Positions 1 through 12,979 are shown, numbered from the stretch's first letter. The stretch is DNA of 64,000 nucleotides from Bigelowiella natans CCMP2755 (GCA_000320545.1 ADNK01001820.1:86001-150000), one strand, 5' to 3'. Translations and numbers: made by a program. The notes: generated by a model from the letters alone, not told the origin.

Positions 1-1012
1 GAGGAAACATTTAACGAGGATTCGTTGTTTCGTATTGTCGCCATAGGGCCTTTGAGTCAGTCATAGATCTCACACAGGAAATGATTTTCCTTTTCTCTCT
101 GCTACTACCACTTACTAACCTCCTAAAAAGGAACCACCACCACCACCACCAGCAGCAGCAGCAGCAGCCACGTAGTATAATGATGATTACCGGCTCACCA
201 TCCTTGAGACGTTGCTTGAGGGAAGCAAGGTCCTTCTCGAAGCGCATGCCGTTCAAAGGATCGCCACCGTAAATCCACTCCTCAAGAGCGCCCAGCATCA
301 GCATCAAGCCCTTGGGAAACCTGTTGTTGTTGTTGTTGCAACAGTGATGATGCGTGGATGGATGGATGATGATATAATAAAAATATAATAATAATAATAA
401 GATTGATGATATCGATGATCATGGAAAATGATGGTTATGATAGTAAATATTGGGGGCACGGAGATTGAACAGCAGCGATGAGGATGAGGAAGATGATAGG
501 TTTAGCTGTGACGATTGGTCTAAAGAATCGGAAGGGGGGGGGGGGGGCAGATAACAGACCCTCCAGTGTTAAATTCTCGCAGTCTGAACTCGATTGTATT
601 AATCGATGCAGCCACAGCCTAGTGATGATGATAATAACAACGTCAATGAATCATCACTTCAAAATCAACATATGCCTCAGCAGAGATGACCTATCTATGA
701 TTTATTAATTTCTACTCCGTGAAAGGAAGATAAAAGGAGGCGCTTCAGTATTCTAATCATTGTCACGTCATCAATCATGCTGGTTGCGTCTTTGTAGTAA
801 CACTGCGACTGCTTTTAAGTGAAATATTTCTCATGTCTCCTGCCACATTATATATTACCTTCTCCGGGAAACCCTCGTCTTTGAGTTTCGAGAGAATATC
901 GATAACAAGATTTTCTACTTTCTCGGCGTCCTCATCACCCTTCAACCCTTTGAGTCCTACGTTGAAAACAGTCTGTTGCAATGTGTCGTCAAATCCGCCA
1001 CCCAGAACCTGT

Positions 1013-1044
<32 letters not shown>

Positions 1045-1126
1045 AATGATGATTTTAGTGTCGTGGTGGTGAAGAAGGAAGTCCACAATAACACACACAC
1101 TGTTCGAAAGTGTCATAACTACTGCT

Positions 1127-1160
<34 letters not shown>

Positions 1161-1568
1161 CACCATCATCATTACTATTTTTACCATATTTTTAAATAAA
1201 TATTATCGTTGTCGTAATTTAAGTAGTACCTGCTCCCCCAAGCCGCTGTCGGTGAGAGCTTTTCTCAGCACGGAGGCGGAGGTGCCCATGAGGAGGTGCG
1301 AGAGAATGGAGATCGCAAGCTTATCCTCGCTCTTGAGTGGAGAGTCATGTACTACCCAGTTGACAGAAGCCATGTACCTATTACATATATGTGTGTTATT
1401 ATCAAGTGAGAGGGGGGAAGATCTTGTTGGAAAGTAAGCAAGAACATCGTAACCTGCGAAGGCATCATGATTTTTCTGCATTTTGATTGAATTATCTGCG
1501 GTAACACCCGTTCACACCGTTCGGCTATTACGCAGTAATCTCTTTTGGTACTCCTGACTTCGTTAAGA

Positions 1569-1612
<44 letters not shown>

Positions 1613-3568
1613 TTTCTTACTTTCCTTCCTCGGAATTGGACGGGAATTTGCCGGATATCTTGCGAGGTTCTTTGAGCAGAGGCTGCCATCCAACCGTGGT
1701 GTCGACCTTATTCTCTTCAAATTCCGACAGATAGGAATCAAGTAGGTCTAAGCGCTCTTTCACTGGATCGTCGCCGTAGAAGTAAACCTTGTGTATTGTG
1801 ACATGTATGAATGCTTGCTCGATAGCGATGATGATTATGATGACGGTGATGATGATGGTAATGATTTTGAATTGTATGAGATCATCGACAATGACTACAG
1901 TCATTGCCACCACCACCCTACCACCCCCACCATCGTCGTCGTCATCATCATCATCATCATAAAATATAAATCACCCCTCCTTTCGCATTAACCTCTCATT
2001 CATACATACCCGTGCGTTAGAGGGGTGGTAGTTAGCCTGGTGGAAACTTTTGAACTGCTCGAAGGTTAGCGATGGGATCACTTGTGGGTCTCCTCCAGAA
2101 TCAACACCGTATCTAAGAACAAGGAGAAGAGGGTGCAACAAGAAGAAGAAGAAGAAGAAGAAGACGGAGGACGAGGAGGAGCAGTCACACATCATCAAAT
2201 GTACAACGTGAAACATCGAACGTTCATCATTTATAAACACACATGCACGCGCATGTACAAATATATTCAACCGAGAATTAGCACTGTGTGTTCATGTATG
2301 GATATGGGTTATGGTGACGCAAATTGACATGTATCTTCTATGAGTGAGGTAGTACGTGTTGTCCGGAAACAGTGCCTCCATTTCAACTTTGCCCATAATA
2401 TTGTCTGGCTGCGAGTAGACCCCTGGCAACAATGGATCAACCAATAAAGGAAGAAATGACGGCAAAATGGACCAAAGTGAAAATAACGAAAGTTAATATG
2501 CCTTTGAAATTGATGATGATGATGATGATGTCATTATTATGAGCATTCTGAGTAGAGTTCATGCCCGTGCCATTGGCCTATTTTCTCTTGTGCTTCCTCT
2601 TTCTTCCCTCCCTTTTCCTCCTCCTCGTCCTCCTACTGCTACTCACCTTTCATCTCATTAAAGACGACGCCCTTCCTTGTGAGCGGGTCGTCTTCCTTGT
2701 CGAGCTCGTAGTGCCAGCCTTCTTGAGCCATCACCTGTGGATCGGTAACAGCCCTTGGAAAGAACACAGCGTCGAGATAGACGTTGACCAAGTTGTAGAA
2801 GTCCTTAAGATTCTGGCTGGCAACAGGATAGCAGGTACGATCGGGGTAAGTAAAAGCGTTGAGGAAAGTGTTCAGCGATGACTTCATCAGCTCAGTAAAA
2901 GGCTCCTTTACGGTATACTTGCGACTGCCACAGAGAACTGAATGCTCTAGAATATGTGGAATCCCGGTGCTATCGGTTGGTGGGGTACGAAACACGATAC
3001 CGAAGACTTTATTCTCATCATCCTTCTCCACGCTGAGAACCTCTGCGCCAGTCTTTTTATGGCGGAAGAGGGTTGCGCGCGCTCCGTATTCGGTAACGTC
3101 ATCCACCTTTACCACATCGTAGGCATCATGAGAGACTGCTGAGGAGCTAACAGTTGAATCTGAATTGGGGGAGACGGCAGTAGTGCCGGCGGTCCCTGGT
3201 GCGTTCCCCGAGGCAGCAGCAGCAGCAGTAGCAGTAGCAGTAGTAGCTGAAGTGCCGGCAGATGATCGGAACCCACGCCTCAAAGCCGAAGAACTTGATG
3301 ATGCACTCATCGAAGAAGCACGATGGCTAGCAGTAGGTCGTGCAGTAGCGCGGAAACTAGCAAAAGCTGATGCGAGAGGCGGCTCAACGGTTGGTCGAGG
3401 GGCAGAGGAAGTAGAGAGCATTCGGAATGCGCACCAACAGCTCACAATGGACAGAGACACGGCCAAAGGATTGGTCGCTCGCAGACATCGCTGACCTACA
3501 TTTGGACCAATTCTAAACAAAGACGTCACCAGGCCGCGCCGGCGTCGACGTGCTTGAGGGACCATCAT
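1..3568 (-). CDS. PREP: Presequence protease (PreP/PITRM1), M16C metallopeptidase, 3' end off window
   Basis: This zinc metalloprotease degrades cleaved targeting peptides inside mitochondria or plastids. Exons with matching phase are 3568-2647, 2422-2356, 2112-2010, 1787-1621, 1377-1230, 1008-859, 618-560 and 320-199; the rest lies left of base 1. The inverted zinc motif HILEH (HxxEH) is near 2950, in a context typical of M16 enzymes (VLCGSRKY follows). The distal glutamate lies in VFNEMKG at the end of exon 1. Later exons carry family blocks such as [56 protein letters not shown] and [14 protein letters not shown] 3568 starts an Arg- and Ser-rich N-terminus of about 120 residues, consistent with an organelle transit peptide; upstream extension is possible only from a non-ATG codon. 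Introns hold ATC, CA and GAA repeats. Family identity is certain; the targeted organelle is inference. Confidence 0.93.
1572..1608. repeat. (CA)n microsatellite in PreP intron
   Basis: A run of about 18 CA units lies between two PreP exons. Confidence 0.95.
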
Positions 3569-4243
3569 TGTAACAGGGGTGGGGTGGTTCTGGTTGCAGC
3601 GCAAAGCAGGAACACCGGGAATATGTTGGGATAGCGACAACAACCTTTGGTTGTCGTAGGAATCCCAAACATGCGATTATTTAGAAGTAACGATCAATTC
3701 TCTTAGATTTGTTGTGTGGCTCCTGGGGATTTTGTTGACTGCTTAACGAGCGTCCTCGATGTTCTCTCAACGACAACGTGAGGCAGCATTTTGAAGAAAA
3801 ACTTCACTGGGATGCTTTCCGGGAGAAAGTCCAAGTTTCTTCATCTAAACCATTGGACAATTTATAGAGCGACATGCACACGACTGTGCTTTAGGGAGGA
3901 AAATCCTGGTAGTCGATAATACGGGTCTTCGACAAACCGAGGGAAGCTCCATCAAGCTCCATTGACAGAAGAGTACTGCTACTGCTGCTGCTGTGATCCA
4001 GCGTCCCCTTCCTTTGGACGGGGCTTTCAGTTGGGAGAAGAAGGGCGTGCGTTTCGATGCTCAACCAATGTGTGATGAGGAGTGTGGGTGGGGGTGTAAT
4101 CACTGATTTGCTGCTGCGCGTCACTTTTTGATGAGATGCAGGATTTGAATATCATCTGACAGTTACTTCGCTTTTTGCAATATGCGTGAGCGTAAGGGAG
4201 GTGGTAGAGAGGGGATATATTTGGATTTGCGTGTAGAGTATGA
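3569..4243. promoter_or_regulatory. Divergent intergenic region between PreP and ERGIC3-like gene
   Basis: This 675-base gap separates two genes transcribed away from each other, so it should hold both promoters. I see no convincing TATA box. An ORF on the minus strand (3891-4124) ends in a plausible-looking C-terminus, but it has no partner exons and no family match, so I do not call it. Confidence 0.4.
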
Positions 4244-6094
4244 ATGCACCCTCTAATGTACGCCCCACCGCCTCCAGTTGATTTCTTTCCGAAGCTACAC
4301 GATGAGTTGAAAGTCAAGACTCTCTCTGGAGGCGCAGGTAATTGATGTGAACGGATCGATTTGCGAAGGAAAGATGATGAATATGATACATAACAGTACT
4401 ACTTTCAAAGATATCTTCTAGATTCACTGATTTTTTTTAATCCATAAGGGTTATATATATACGCTTTCACGTCCTCATTCGTCGTCTTTTCTTTTCCCCT
4501 CTATTTTATATATCACAGTGTCGATCGTATCAGGGCTATGCATTTTGGTAGTATTTAATGAAATAATCATCATATATTGGATAAATACATATGACTTCTC
4601 TCGATGAAGGGCATCTATGAGCTGTCTTCCGGCTTCGTCGTCCTTATCGCATACTCAACATCCATTTCTCTCTCCTCCTGTTCTTCTTTATGCTGTATCC
4701 TTCATTCCAAGGTCCTACTTTTCTCCGAACTCATACGGTTTATCAGCGTGCAAAAAACAGAGCACGTTTGTGTCGACACGACAAGGTAAGGAACACCAAT
4801 TCTAGTGTTTTGGCTACATGCACGCACAACTTGCTCTCACACACGCATGTAGTATAAAACATATAAAAATATACAATTTGTAATGTAAGATTAGCGTATG
4901 CCTAGGAAGTAGCAATAGTTCTTCTTCATGTGCAGTTGTGCATGTTGTTAGGATGTAGGAGGAGTTCATCTCCTGCATGTTAAATGACTACGACTAATTA
5001 CTACTACTTCTAATACAAATACTGCCACTGTTACTGCTACTACTACGCCTCTATCTGCCATCATAGGGACCAAGAGCTCCATATCAACTTTGACATCACG
5101 ATGCATCGTCTCCCTTGCACTTGTAAGAATGCATAAATAGGGAATAAGAAGAAGAAGAAAATGTCCCCTCCCCCCCCACACTCACATAATATTATATATA
5201 TATATATATAATATAATATACATTGTGGAATCGTACCGGACCGTGTGTAGGATGAATTCTCCTCCTTCTTCGCCTCAATTTCATCAAGCTGTGAGCTCAT
5301 AATCATCTTTTCGTGATCATCAGTGGTAAGCATTGACGCAAGAGACACCTTTGGAGACCATCAGACAAACGTGCTGCACCACGTTCACAAACATAGGTAA
5401 TAATAGAATAGATGATGATGATAGTGATGAAACGGTGGAAGTGTTAGTAGTAATAGTAGTAAGTAGAAGTAGGAGGATGTGGATATGTGACCACGAGCGC
5501 GCAGTACTTAAATCGACATTATCATAATCGGTTTTGCTGGTGCTACTGCTCTTATCATCATCATAACCAGGATCGACTTAGACGGGAAACCTATCGGCGA
5601 CGCACCAGTCAAAGTGCAGATGAAGCAAACGTAAGAGGAAGGCGTAGCCAGCACAGCAGCATAGTAGCAGCAGCAGCAGTAGTTGTAGCAGAAGTACTCC
5701 TGCATTGCACAAGATCACCCCATCCTCTAGTTCAGCATCAACAACAAATGAAACAAACCACAGCTCCATCCTGCATATCAAACACAAAGAAGAGGGCTGT
5801 CATAATGATCTCGAGGAGGAGGAGGAGGAGGAGGAGGAGGAGGAGGGAGTAAGGAAAAGATATATATGCGGTCCAATATCGATTGCCACTCTATAATATT
5901 TGTTGATTTGATTCATTTGTCTTCTATTCGTTCCTCCCTTCCTTCATCAGTATGCACACAGATGACCTTAAAGCGCTAGCAACACGCAACAAAGATCCAG
6001 AGGTGGTGGCTGCTGCTGCTGCTGCTGCTGCCGAGGCACAGCGAGCGTATATGATGATCATCATCATCATTAACAACACATGAAACACAAGTGT

Positions 6095-6132
<38 letters not shown>

Positions 6133-6689
6133 TTCTATTCTTATTATTTTTACTATTCTTATTAGCCATCCTCTCCTCCTTGTCATCCTCTTATTTCTCT
6201 TCTTCCTCGTAAAAGGATGATTTCATGATTACGTTATACTAATAATCGAAGGAGGTTAAGGAGAAGAAGAAGGAGATAGATGAAAAGGAAAAAGACAAAT
6301 GCTTGTCCTGCTACGGCGCTTCTACACAGCCGGTATTTGAACAATTTCTCTGCCCTTCCTCTCTTACTTCTCATCTACGTTTGGAGTGTGTGGACGCAAT
6401 TGTCACTGAATATCCTCCTCCTCCTCCTCCTCCTCCTTTTCACTGTTAATCAAAGGGACAATGCTGCAACACGTGTGTGGAGCTACGTAGTGCATACACC
6501 GCTAGGTCAGATTATTCACACAAACACGCGCAAACACAATTGTTCATTACGTAATCAGCGTGTTGATTTGCGACTACGACCTACGCTGTGTCTCAAGATG
6601 AAATCATCGACATATCTACATCGATTGAATTTCGTCAGTTCTGACTCTTTTATTATTCCTTCTTGTATTTTACATATCTTTATTATGAT

Positions 6690-6733
<44 letters not shown>

Positions 6734-8983
6734 TTAATATACCGATGTGTATGTGTGTGTGTGTGTGTGTGTGCGTGTGCCAATAAAGATATGTATCAAT
6801 ATAAACTTTTCTGTTCAATTGACATAACGACGGCACGATGGACATTGACATATACTCATAATTTTGATTATTATCATTATTATTGTTATTAATACTGTTA
6901 TTATGCCTCCTTCATCGCAGAGGCTGGTCTCTCAATAGCTTGAAGGACACAACACAGGTCAATTCTACAACAGATGCCTACACAAATCTCCCGTTTACTT
7001 CTCTACTACCACCAACTACTACTACAACTACTTCTTAAGGCTGATATTTTACTACTACTACTGCTTCGCAGTGCAAAGACCAGCCCCTTACGCCAAGATT
7101 TGAGCAACTCGAAAACCATGAGGTTGTATGAATAATATGTACATACGTACAACCGTCTACGAATACATATGTAAGTGAGTGTGTGTGAGTGTGTGTGTGT
7201 ATGTGTAAAATATGACAAATCGTTAAATATTTTGATTTATATCACATACAAGTACATGTATGGTATATATAAAACAACAGCAATAACCGCGCTGCTGCTG
7301 TTGGTGTTGTTGTTGTTAGCGGTACCTAGGTCAATTGTTACTTACAAACTTATTGCGTTATTATTTGAAGATAGAGATGATGCTGACTGACATAGATTTC
7401 TAAGCAGAATTGAATGGATTTACATGGACAGGCATGATATATACATCGTGATAGTTCTTCTGATTTTATGCTGTCATGCTTTACTTCTGCCAACATTGTC
7501 TAGGGGTGTCGTTTGACAGGGTACCTCAATGTCTCGAAGGTACCAGTAGAAGAAGAAGAAGTAGTTGTAGTTTTATGTTTAAGAGGAGGGGGGGAAAGGA
7601 GTACATGCCTTCTTCATCATCATCATCAGCATCATCATCATTGCCCAGGTCGCAGGAAACTTTCACATATCTCCTGGAAAGACGCACGAAGTCAATTCAG
7701 TGCACGTTTACGATCTGGTGATCATCACACATACTAAACGACAACCAACCGACCGATGGCAGCAGCAGCGACAGCAGCAGTAGCAGGGAGTGGAGGGAAG
7801 GGGAGAGAGAGAGGTTTTTGTGGATTTAAGAGAAAACTTCATTGTCATATTGATAGAGATGAGAGAGGATTGTATGGACTTGTCTAAGGTAGACATGATC
7901 GATAGTGGATGTGTGTGCTTGCTTTCGATAGGGGGCGTTTCGAGACGGTCAATTTAATATCTCACATGATATTCACACTCTCTCCTTCGGAGATCACTAT
8001 CCGGTTGGTCGTATTAGTGAATGAAAGCTAGAAGAGGGGAGGGGAAGAAGGGAAATCCACGATGATGATGAGGGATGATGATGATACGGTTGGAATTCAT
8101 GCTGGTGCTGCATGTTGTTCGGCATATGGTGAAGAACATGGACAAGGACGCGGAAACACTGGATGTTGAATATAAAGCTCTCTACATAATCTCCAATGAG
8201 CATCAGCCAAATAGCAACAGCAGCAGCAATAAATTCCCACTTACATACTACACAGACGACGATGTACATAAAATACACACAATACAGTTTTGTGGGTACA
8301 TTATTCGTGTACTTTTTGACTTTTTCGGTGATTACATAACATCTGTAAACTGTTTCTAGGGCATCCACAACCAACTAGACGATACGCGCAAGATTTTTAA
8401 CAAATCAGGTGTGTGGTCGTCTTGCAGTGTGTATCATGTATTATGTACATGTTTGAGTGGGTGTGAGAAAGAGAGAGTGAGTGGGGGGGGCGGAAGGGAT
8501 GCTGTGAAGGTCTTAATTCATGGGATCTTTCCACCTCGTCCTTCTTTTTCATTTTCTAAACCCCTTCTCTGTTTTTCTACCTCTATCTCTCTCATGCAAA
8601 CCTCCAAGTAAATATTGGAATGTTCCAGTACTACATCAAAGTAGTTCCTACGAGGTATCACGCCGAGCAATCTATATGATATTATGAGTTGTATAATGAG
8701 GATATAGGAGGAGGAGGAGATATGTGGTGGTGGTGGTGGTGGTCGTGGTGGTGATGGTGTTCTTGCAGTTGCTTATTTTGTGATGTGATATTATATCATA
8801 TGGGGCACCAATGATGTGATGCAGATACACGTACATGGACGGGACATCTATTGAGACTAACCAGTTCTCAGTCACAGAGCATCTAAGGTCATTTTGTGTA
8901 TGTGTGCGTGTCCGTGCTGCTTATGTTTGTATGTAGTGAGTGGTGATCACTTTATCATTGTTTGACTTCAATCGCCAAACCGA

Positions 8984-9023
<40 letters not shown>

Positions 9024-9542
9024 ACTCTGCGTGCGGGTGTCTCTCCTTTCTTATCTTATGCGCTGCAGGAACCTTCCTAACCTACAAAGCTTAAAGCCTG
9101 GCAACCTTCCAGGTATACTACTGCAAGTACTACGCTTACATAAGCGCAGCAGCAGTAAGATGTTGTTGCTTGCTGTTCTAGGCGTGTTCGTCTACTACGA
9201 TTTCTCTCCGATGCGCGTGGAAATTACCGAGGAAAGGCAGTCAGTCACGCACTTTCTCACGCAGGCAACAACTAACACTTAATCGTCGCCACGCGAGACA
9301 GAACATATGATGACGAATAACAACAACATTATTAATAACGCACAAAAACGACTTGAGCGTAAACGTTGTTTACATTCAACCAAACAACACATATGAGAGA
9401 TGAATCTCGTGCCTTTTACGAGTAACTATTGTTCTTTTCTGCCTCGACTTCTTTTAACTCTTAGTTATGTGCGATACTGGGAGGAGTCTTTACTGTTGCC
9501 GGCATGGTCGATCAGGTGTACCATCAAAAAACAATTTTATAG
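4244..9542 (+). CDS. ERGIC3: ERV46/ERGIC3-type ER-Golgi cargo receptor, 20 exons
   Basis: This is a COPII-vesicle receptor that cycles between ER and Golgi. Exons: 4244-4337, 4519-4547, 4712-4785, 5067-5122, 5324-5396, 5571-5630, 5951-6002, 6252-6332, 6456-6505, 6921-6957, 7072-7122, 7504-7539, 7649-7717, 7932-8003, 8360-8408, 8609-8654, 8825-8887, 9069-9112, 9182-9264, 9465-9542. They sum to 399 codons in one frame, giving 398 residues, close to human ERGIC3 (383). Seen: first membrane helix about 32-48 (VSIVSGLCILVLLFSEL), lumenal cysteine loop CLSC ... CCNTC (about 163-180), GCRLTGYLNVSKVAGNFHI, LSFGDHYPG, MFQYYIKVVPT, and a second helix in the last exon (AILGGVFTVAGMVD). The C-terminus is short and ends in KTIL; I see no clear dilysine signal. 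The joint 9264/9465 uses a GC-AG intron. The ends of exons 7 and 8 are the least certain. Confidence 0.95.
6693..6772. repeat. Compound (AT)n-(GT)n microsatellite in ERGIC3 intron
   Basis: An AT run (6693-6729) is followed by a GT run (6748-6772) inside the intron after the CCNTC exon. Confidence 0.9.
8984..9022. repeat. (CT)n microsatellite upstream of an ERGIC3 acceptor
   Basis: About 19 CT units lie 47 bases before the exon at 9069, where they extend the pyrimidine tract of the intron. Confidence 0.9.
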
Positions 9543-10924
9543 TACTACAGCTTTTTGTACCTTAAAACCATACTTAGTAATACACATACTATTGGGGAGA
9601 GAGAAAGAGAGAGAGATAGAGAAAGAGAGATAGAGAAAGAGAGAGGGAGCTATATATACGTACTTTGATTTGGATAGCCATCAAACATGAGACGTGCACT
9701 TTGACATTATTCTTTGGCATTTGATGTTACCGTAACTTTTTTAGATGGTGTATCAATCAATGAAGCAGATTCAGAAAAAGGTTTCTATTGGAAAACTATC
9801 CTAACTAAGATGGGAGGAACAAATTCGGCGTGACATGCATTGTCAATTCTGAAACCGAGTGTTGCATGCGAGCATGCTAGCATGTGCTATGCGGTTCAGA
9901 AATGGAACAAGCCTGCTTCTAAATCATCTAAGACATGAATGTGAAATGAAAAGCATGTTTCTTGGCAATTGCTATGAAGTACACGCGTAGCGTTGCTTCA
10001 CAATGTTAGATTCGACATGCAATGTTGCAAGCAAGCGTTGCGCAACTGGCCAGACACGCTAGCATGAGCTTATCTAGTTAGCTTAGTCTAGCTAGCTAGG
10101 CTAATGATCAAATCCGCAACAAACTACGAAACTGATGCGCACATGCACGTACGTCTAGATGTTCATCGCAATAATGCTGATGAGCATCAGCATCGCCGCT
10201 AATCGTGCCATGCTACCACTGACACTACTAGACTACATGCTATAGCATGCAGCATATGTGTCATTATGTATATCATGATCATGCAAGTGCAATTCTGTGC
10301 GCATTCGCGTTACACCTACGACAGCTAGCTAGCTAGCCAAGTGGCTCACGCGTGAAGCGCTCGCATGCGACTCGCTGCTACGCGCGCATCATGTCAACTT
10401 GCCATACGCCGCCCGCTGATCGACCACAGTCAGCATACAGTGTCTCTTAGAATGATTTCCGGACCACTGGAATAAGATGCTCCTCAGAGTTGGCAATGTA
10501 CACACATTGCAAATTTTGGATTTCAGGTATTTCATGAAGGTGGTAAAATTCAATTAAAGAATTTATTCAAATAAATTAAGATCTACAAATATATTGGAAT
10601 TCATGTACATTATAGAAGATATAACAATATCGTTTATTTACAAGTATGGCATTGTTCTGTAAGGCGTATGTTCCTTCTTGTTCGACGAAGGAATATACTT
10701 GCCATTCTTTTAACTAATTAGTCTGGGTAATTCGGTTTTACATTGTGCAAGAATTAACTCATTGGTAGTCATTCGGCGGGGGAAGAGATCCCAGATTAAA
10801 CACCCACTTGAACCTGGCCCCTTAAAACAGGGCTTAGAATCGCATGGTATAGAATTTACAAATGCTAACAGGGTATTATGTCAAGCGATTATCCACAGAA
10901 TATTCAACAAATAGAACTGCGCAG
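9543..10924. other. Gene-free spacer, with a palindrome-rich block 9830-10440
   Basis: No coding exon could be supported. A GA-rich repeat lies at 9595-9650. From about 9830 to 10440 the sequence is dense in short self-complementary words (GCATGC, TAGCTAGCTAG, CATGATCATG, GATGAGCATCAGCATC). 10440-10924 is plain AT-rich DNA. Confidence 0.5.
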
Positions 10925-11641
10925 TTACATTTGTTTCTGCTTCTGCTTCTTTCGACGCAATATATTTATTTTGAGCGGAGCCTTCTTTTTGAAGTCAACA
11001 CAAGGCTGTGCTCGTAGTAACCCAATGTTGCGCTTTCTACTGGTCGAAGTTGCGCTCTGTGAGGACTGTTTATGGGTCCCAGTATTAGTTTTACCAGAAA
11101 ACTTCTGTGCTGAGGCTCTTTCGCTAAGGGGTTTGATTATATGACGGAGTTTTGGTGCAAGCTCTTGCTCTCTAAGAGACTCGAAGTCAGACTTTGTGGA
11201 TTTGATAAGCTCTGCATGAAGACTATCATTTTCCAATCCTTGTATCCTCTGGAGTTCATCCATGACTGAGGGGCGTGGGCTGCCCAACCTTCCTAGCATC
11301 TCTTTCATTGCTGCGTCCATTCTCAAGCCTTTGGCGACTAACTTTTTGATTTCGTGATCAAGAATAAGTGCCCTTTTGGCCTCTTCCATTCTCATTCGGC
11401 CTTTTACGACAACCCTGCAGATCTCGTCGTCATTTGGTCTACATTCGTCTTGGTCACTTGTGCACAGCCTGTACATCAGAATTTCTTCCACTTTCCCGCG
11501 AGGAATGCCAAGATTCACCAAAGATTTCGTCTCCTCCTCCATGCGGTACCGAAATCTTTCTAGCAAATCCTCTGTGTTGTCTGCTTCTTCTTTTGAAGGC
11601 TCCTGCGACTTCTCAGTGTCGGTGTATTCAAGGTATCTCAT
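10925..11641 (-). CDS. Unrecognised intronless 238-residue helical protein with basic tail
   Basis: I do not recognise this gene. A single open reading frame of 238 residues starts at ATG 11641 and needs no splicing. The composition is charged and predicted helical throughout. Two segments look like copies of one helical unit: residues about 34-59 (SLVNLGIPRGKVEEILMYRL) and about 94-119 (KKLVAKGLRMDAAMKEMLGR). The last 35 residues are strongly basic (KKKAPLKINILRRKKQKQKQ), suggesting a nuclear signal or nucleic-acid contact. There is no signal peptide or membrane span. It has normal amino-acid complexity in a window where most long ORFs are repeat translations, which supports it being real. 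Confidence 0.6.
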   Translation of the reverse strand: MRYLEYTDTEKSQEPSKEEADNTEDLLERFRYRMEEETKSLVNLGIPRGKVEEILMYRLCTSDQDECRPNDDEICRVVVKGRMRMEEAKRALILDHEIKKLVAKGLRMDAAMKEMLGRLGSPRPSVMDELQRIQGLENDSLHAELIKSTKSDFESLREQELAPKLRHIIKPLSERASAQKFSGKTNTGTHKQSSQSATSTSRKRNIGLLRAQPCVDFKKKAPLKINILRRKKQKQKQM

Positions 11642-11853
11642 CGATTTTATCTCAATCTTAGTCTATGACTTCTAGCTCTGTGTGCAATCAACTTCAAAAG
11701 AACCAATGGTTTCTAGATCATACGATGAACGAAATAATGTTCTCGTTCCCTGAAAGAAGTGGAAAACTATGGGGGTAAAATGGACACTTCTCGCCAACTC
11801 AGCGTGGGAATGGTGTTGGTGTGGCTTAATGGGTAAATTCGATTGAAGTTCCT

Positions 11854-12513
11854 TCAGGAAGTTTCTTCAGATGTAGAGGTGTAACAAAGAAGGGGGTTGT
11901 TATGCAATGTTATATTTTGGAGAATGTCAGTCACTCCTGCCCTTCCAACGCGTGAGTCAGACCTATCTCGAACCGAATCCCAGGAATCTTCAAAATTATT
12001 CTTGACATTTGTGTACATGCGACTGCATTTAGGGCTCAGTGTGTCAGTAGCTGCTCTATATTTCATAAGAGAGTCAAAATGTCGTAATTTTTTGAAAATC
12101 TTAAATCCAGATCGCGAGGGTCTCGGGTTAAAAAGAGGTATTTTCTCTTCGTTAGTGCGGATTGTGAGGATTTTACCAAAATGTAGGTAATAAATATTCC
12201 TATTTCCATATTTTATCTTGTCGTTTAGATAAAATTCTCTCCCTTGCACGTATGCAAGCAAGCCACTCCAACTCAATCTCGGGTTATTGACGGTCGATAC
12301 TGTCACTGATGAATAATGCCAGACAGAAATTCAGAACTAAAAACATCAGCCAAAAATAGCATTACACAAATTGCATGCTAATGCAACATCGTCGTCATAC
12401 TCACACTGGAATCGGTAGCTGGTACGACTCGTACGAGTATTCGTAACGCCAAACACTACTCAGTAATTTCTTCGTGCATTCATTCATACGTCTGCTGTGG
12501 GTCCGCGCGCGCG

Positions 12514-12554
<41 letters not shown>

Positions 12555-12901
12555 CTGGAGAAATCTATCTCGTCTTCGTCGGTGTTACTCGTAGTCGTCG
12601 GCGTCTTCGTCATCATTGCGTCGCACGAACTCATGACATTAGGGGCTCGGAAAAAGACTTCGTTGCTACGCCTACTCCTTGCATAATAAACCAGCAGAGT
12701 TGATCTTCCGATGAGAAGGTCGACTCTGCATTCGGCAAAAAATGCAATGCCATCTACTATCCCGGGGAAAATATTCTCGTTAATAAAGGGCGAATCGTAT
12801 CCACTCGAGAAGACTACGGAATTAATTCTCAGAGCAGTAGAGTCATTTTTGAGCGGGTACGCCAATACTACATGCATCCCAGATAGAAAGTGTTCGCTCA
12901 T
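11854..12901 (-). CDS. Probable multi-exon gene, product unrecognised
   Basis: Two non-repetitive coding-like blocks lie on the minus strand. The first starts at ATG 12901, with an in-frame stop just upstream, and includes SGYDSPFINENIFPGIVDG. It runs towards a GA repeat (12518-12550) that probably sits in an intron. A following piece, 12500-12410, contains VWRYEYSYESYQLPIP and ends before a GTGTGAG donor. The second block, 12306-11854, reads RLSWSGLLAYVQGREFYLND and ends at a stop at 11854. Splice joints were not resolved, so the product could be one gene or two. No family motif was recognised. An overlapping plus-strand ORF (12711-12980) is taken as a shadow. Confidence 0.4.
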
Positions 12902-12979
12902 TATACAAAGGCTACCATACGACCTCTGGTCGAGTCAAAACTTTTGTCCAGGTCTCTATATATGTGTTAATCGGAAATG

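Noticed and set aside
775..1161. ORFs with runs of Met, Ile, Asp or His
   Set aside because: They are translations of an ATC/GAT microsatellite in a PreP intron. Only the exon 1008-859 inside one of them is real.
3891..4317. Two minus-strand ORFs between PreP and ERGIC3
   Set aside because: The upper ORF is antisense to the first ERGIC3 exon. The lower one has no matching exon or motif. The region is best read as a divergent promoter.
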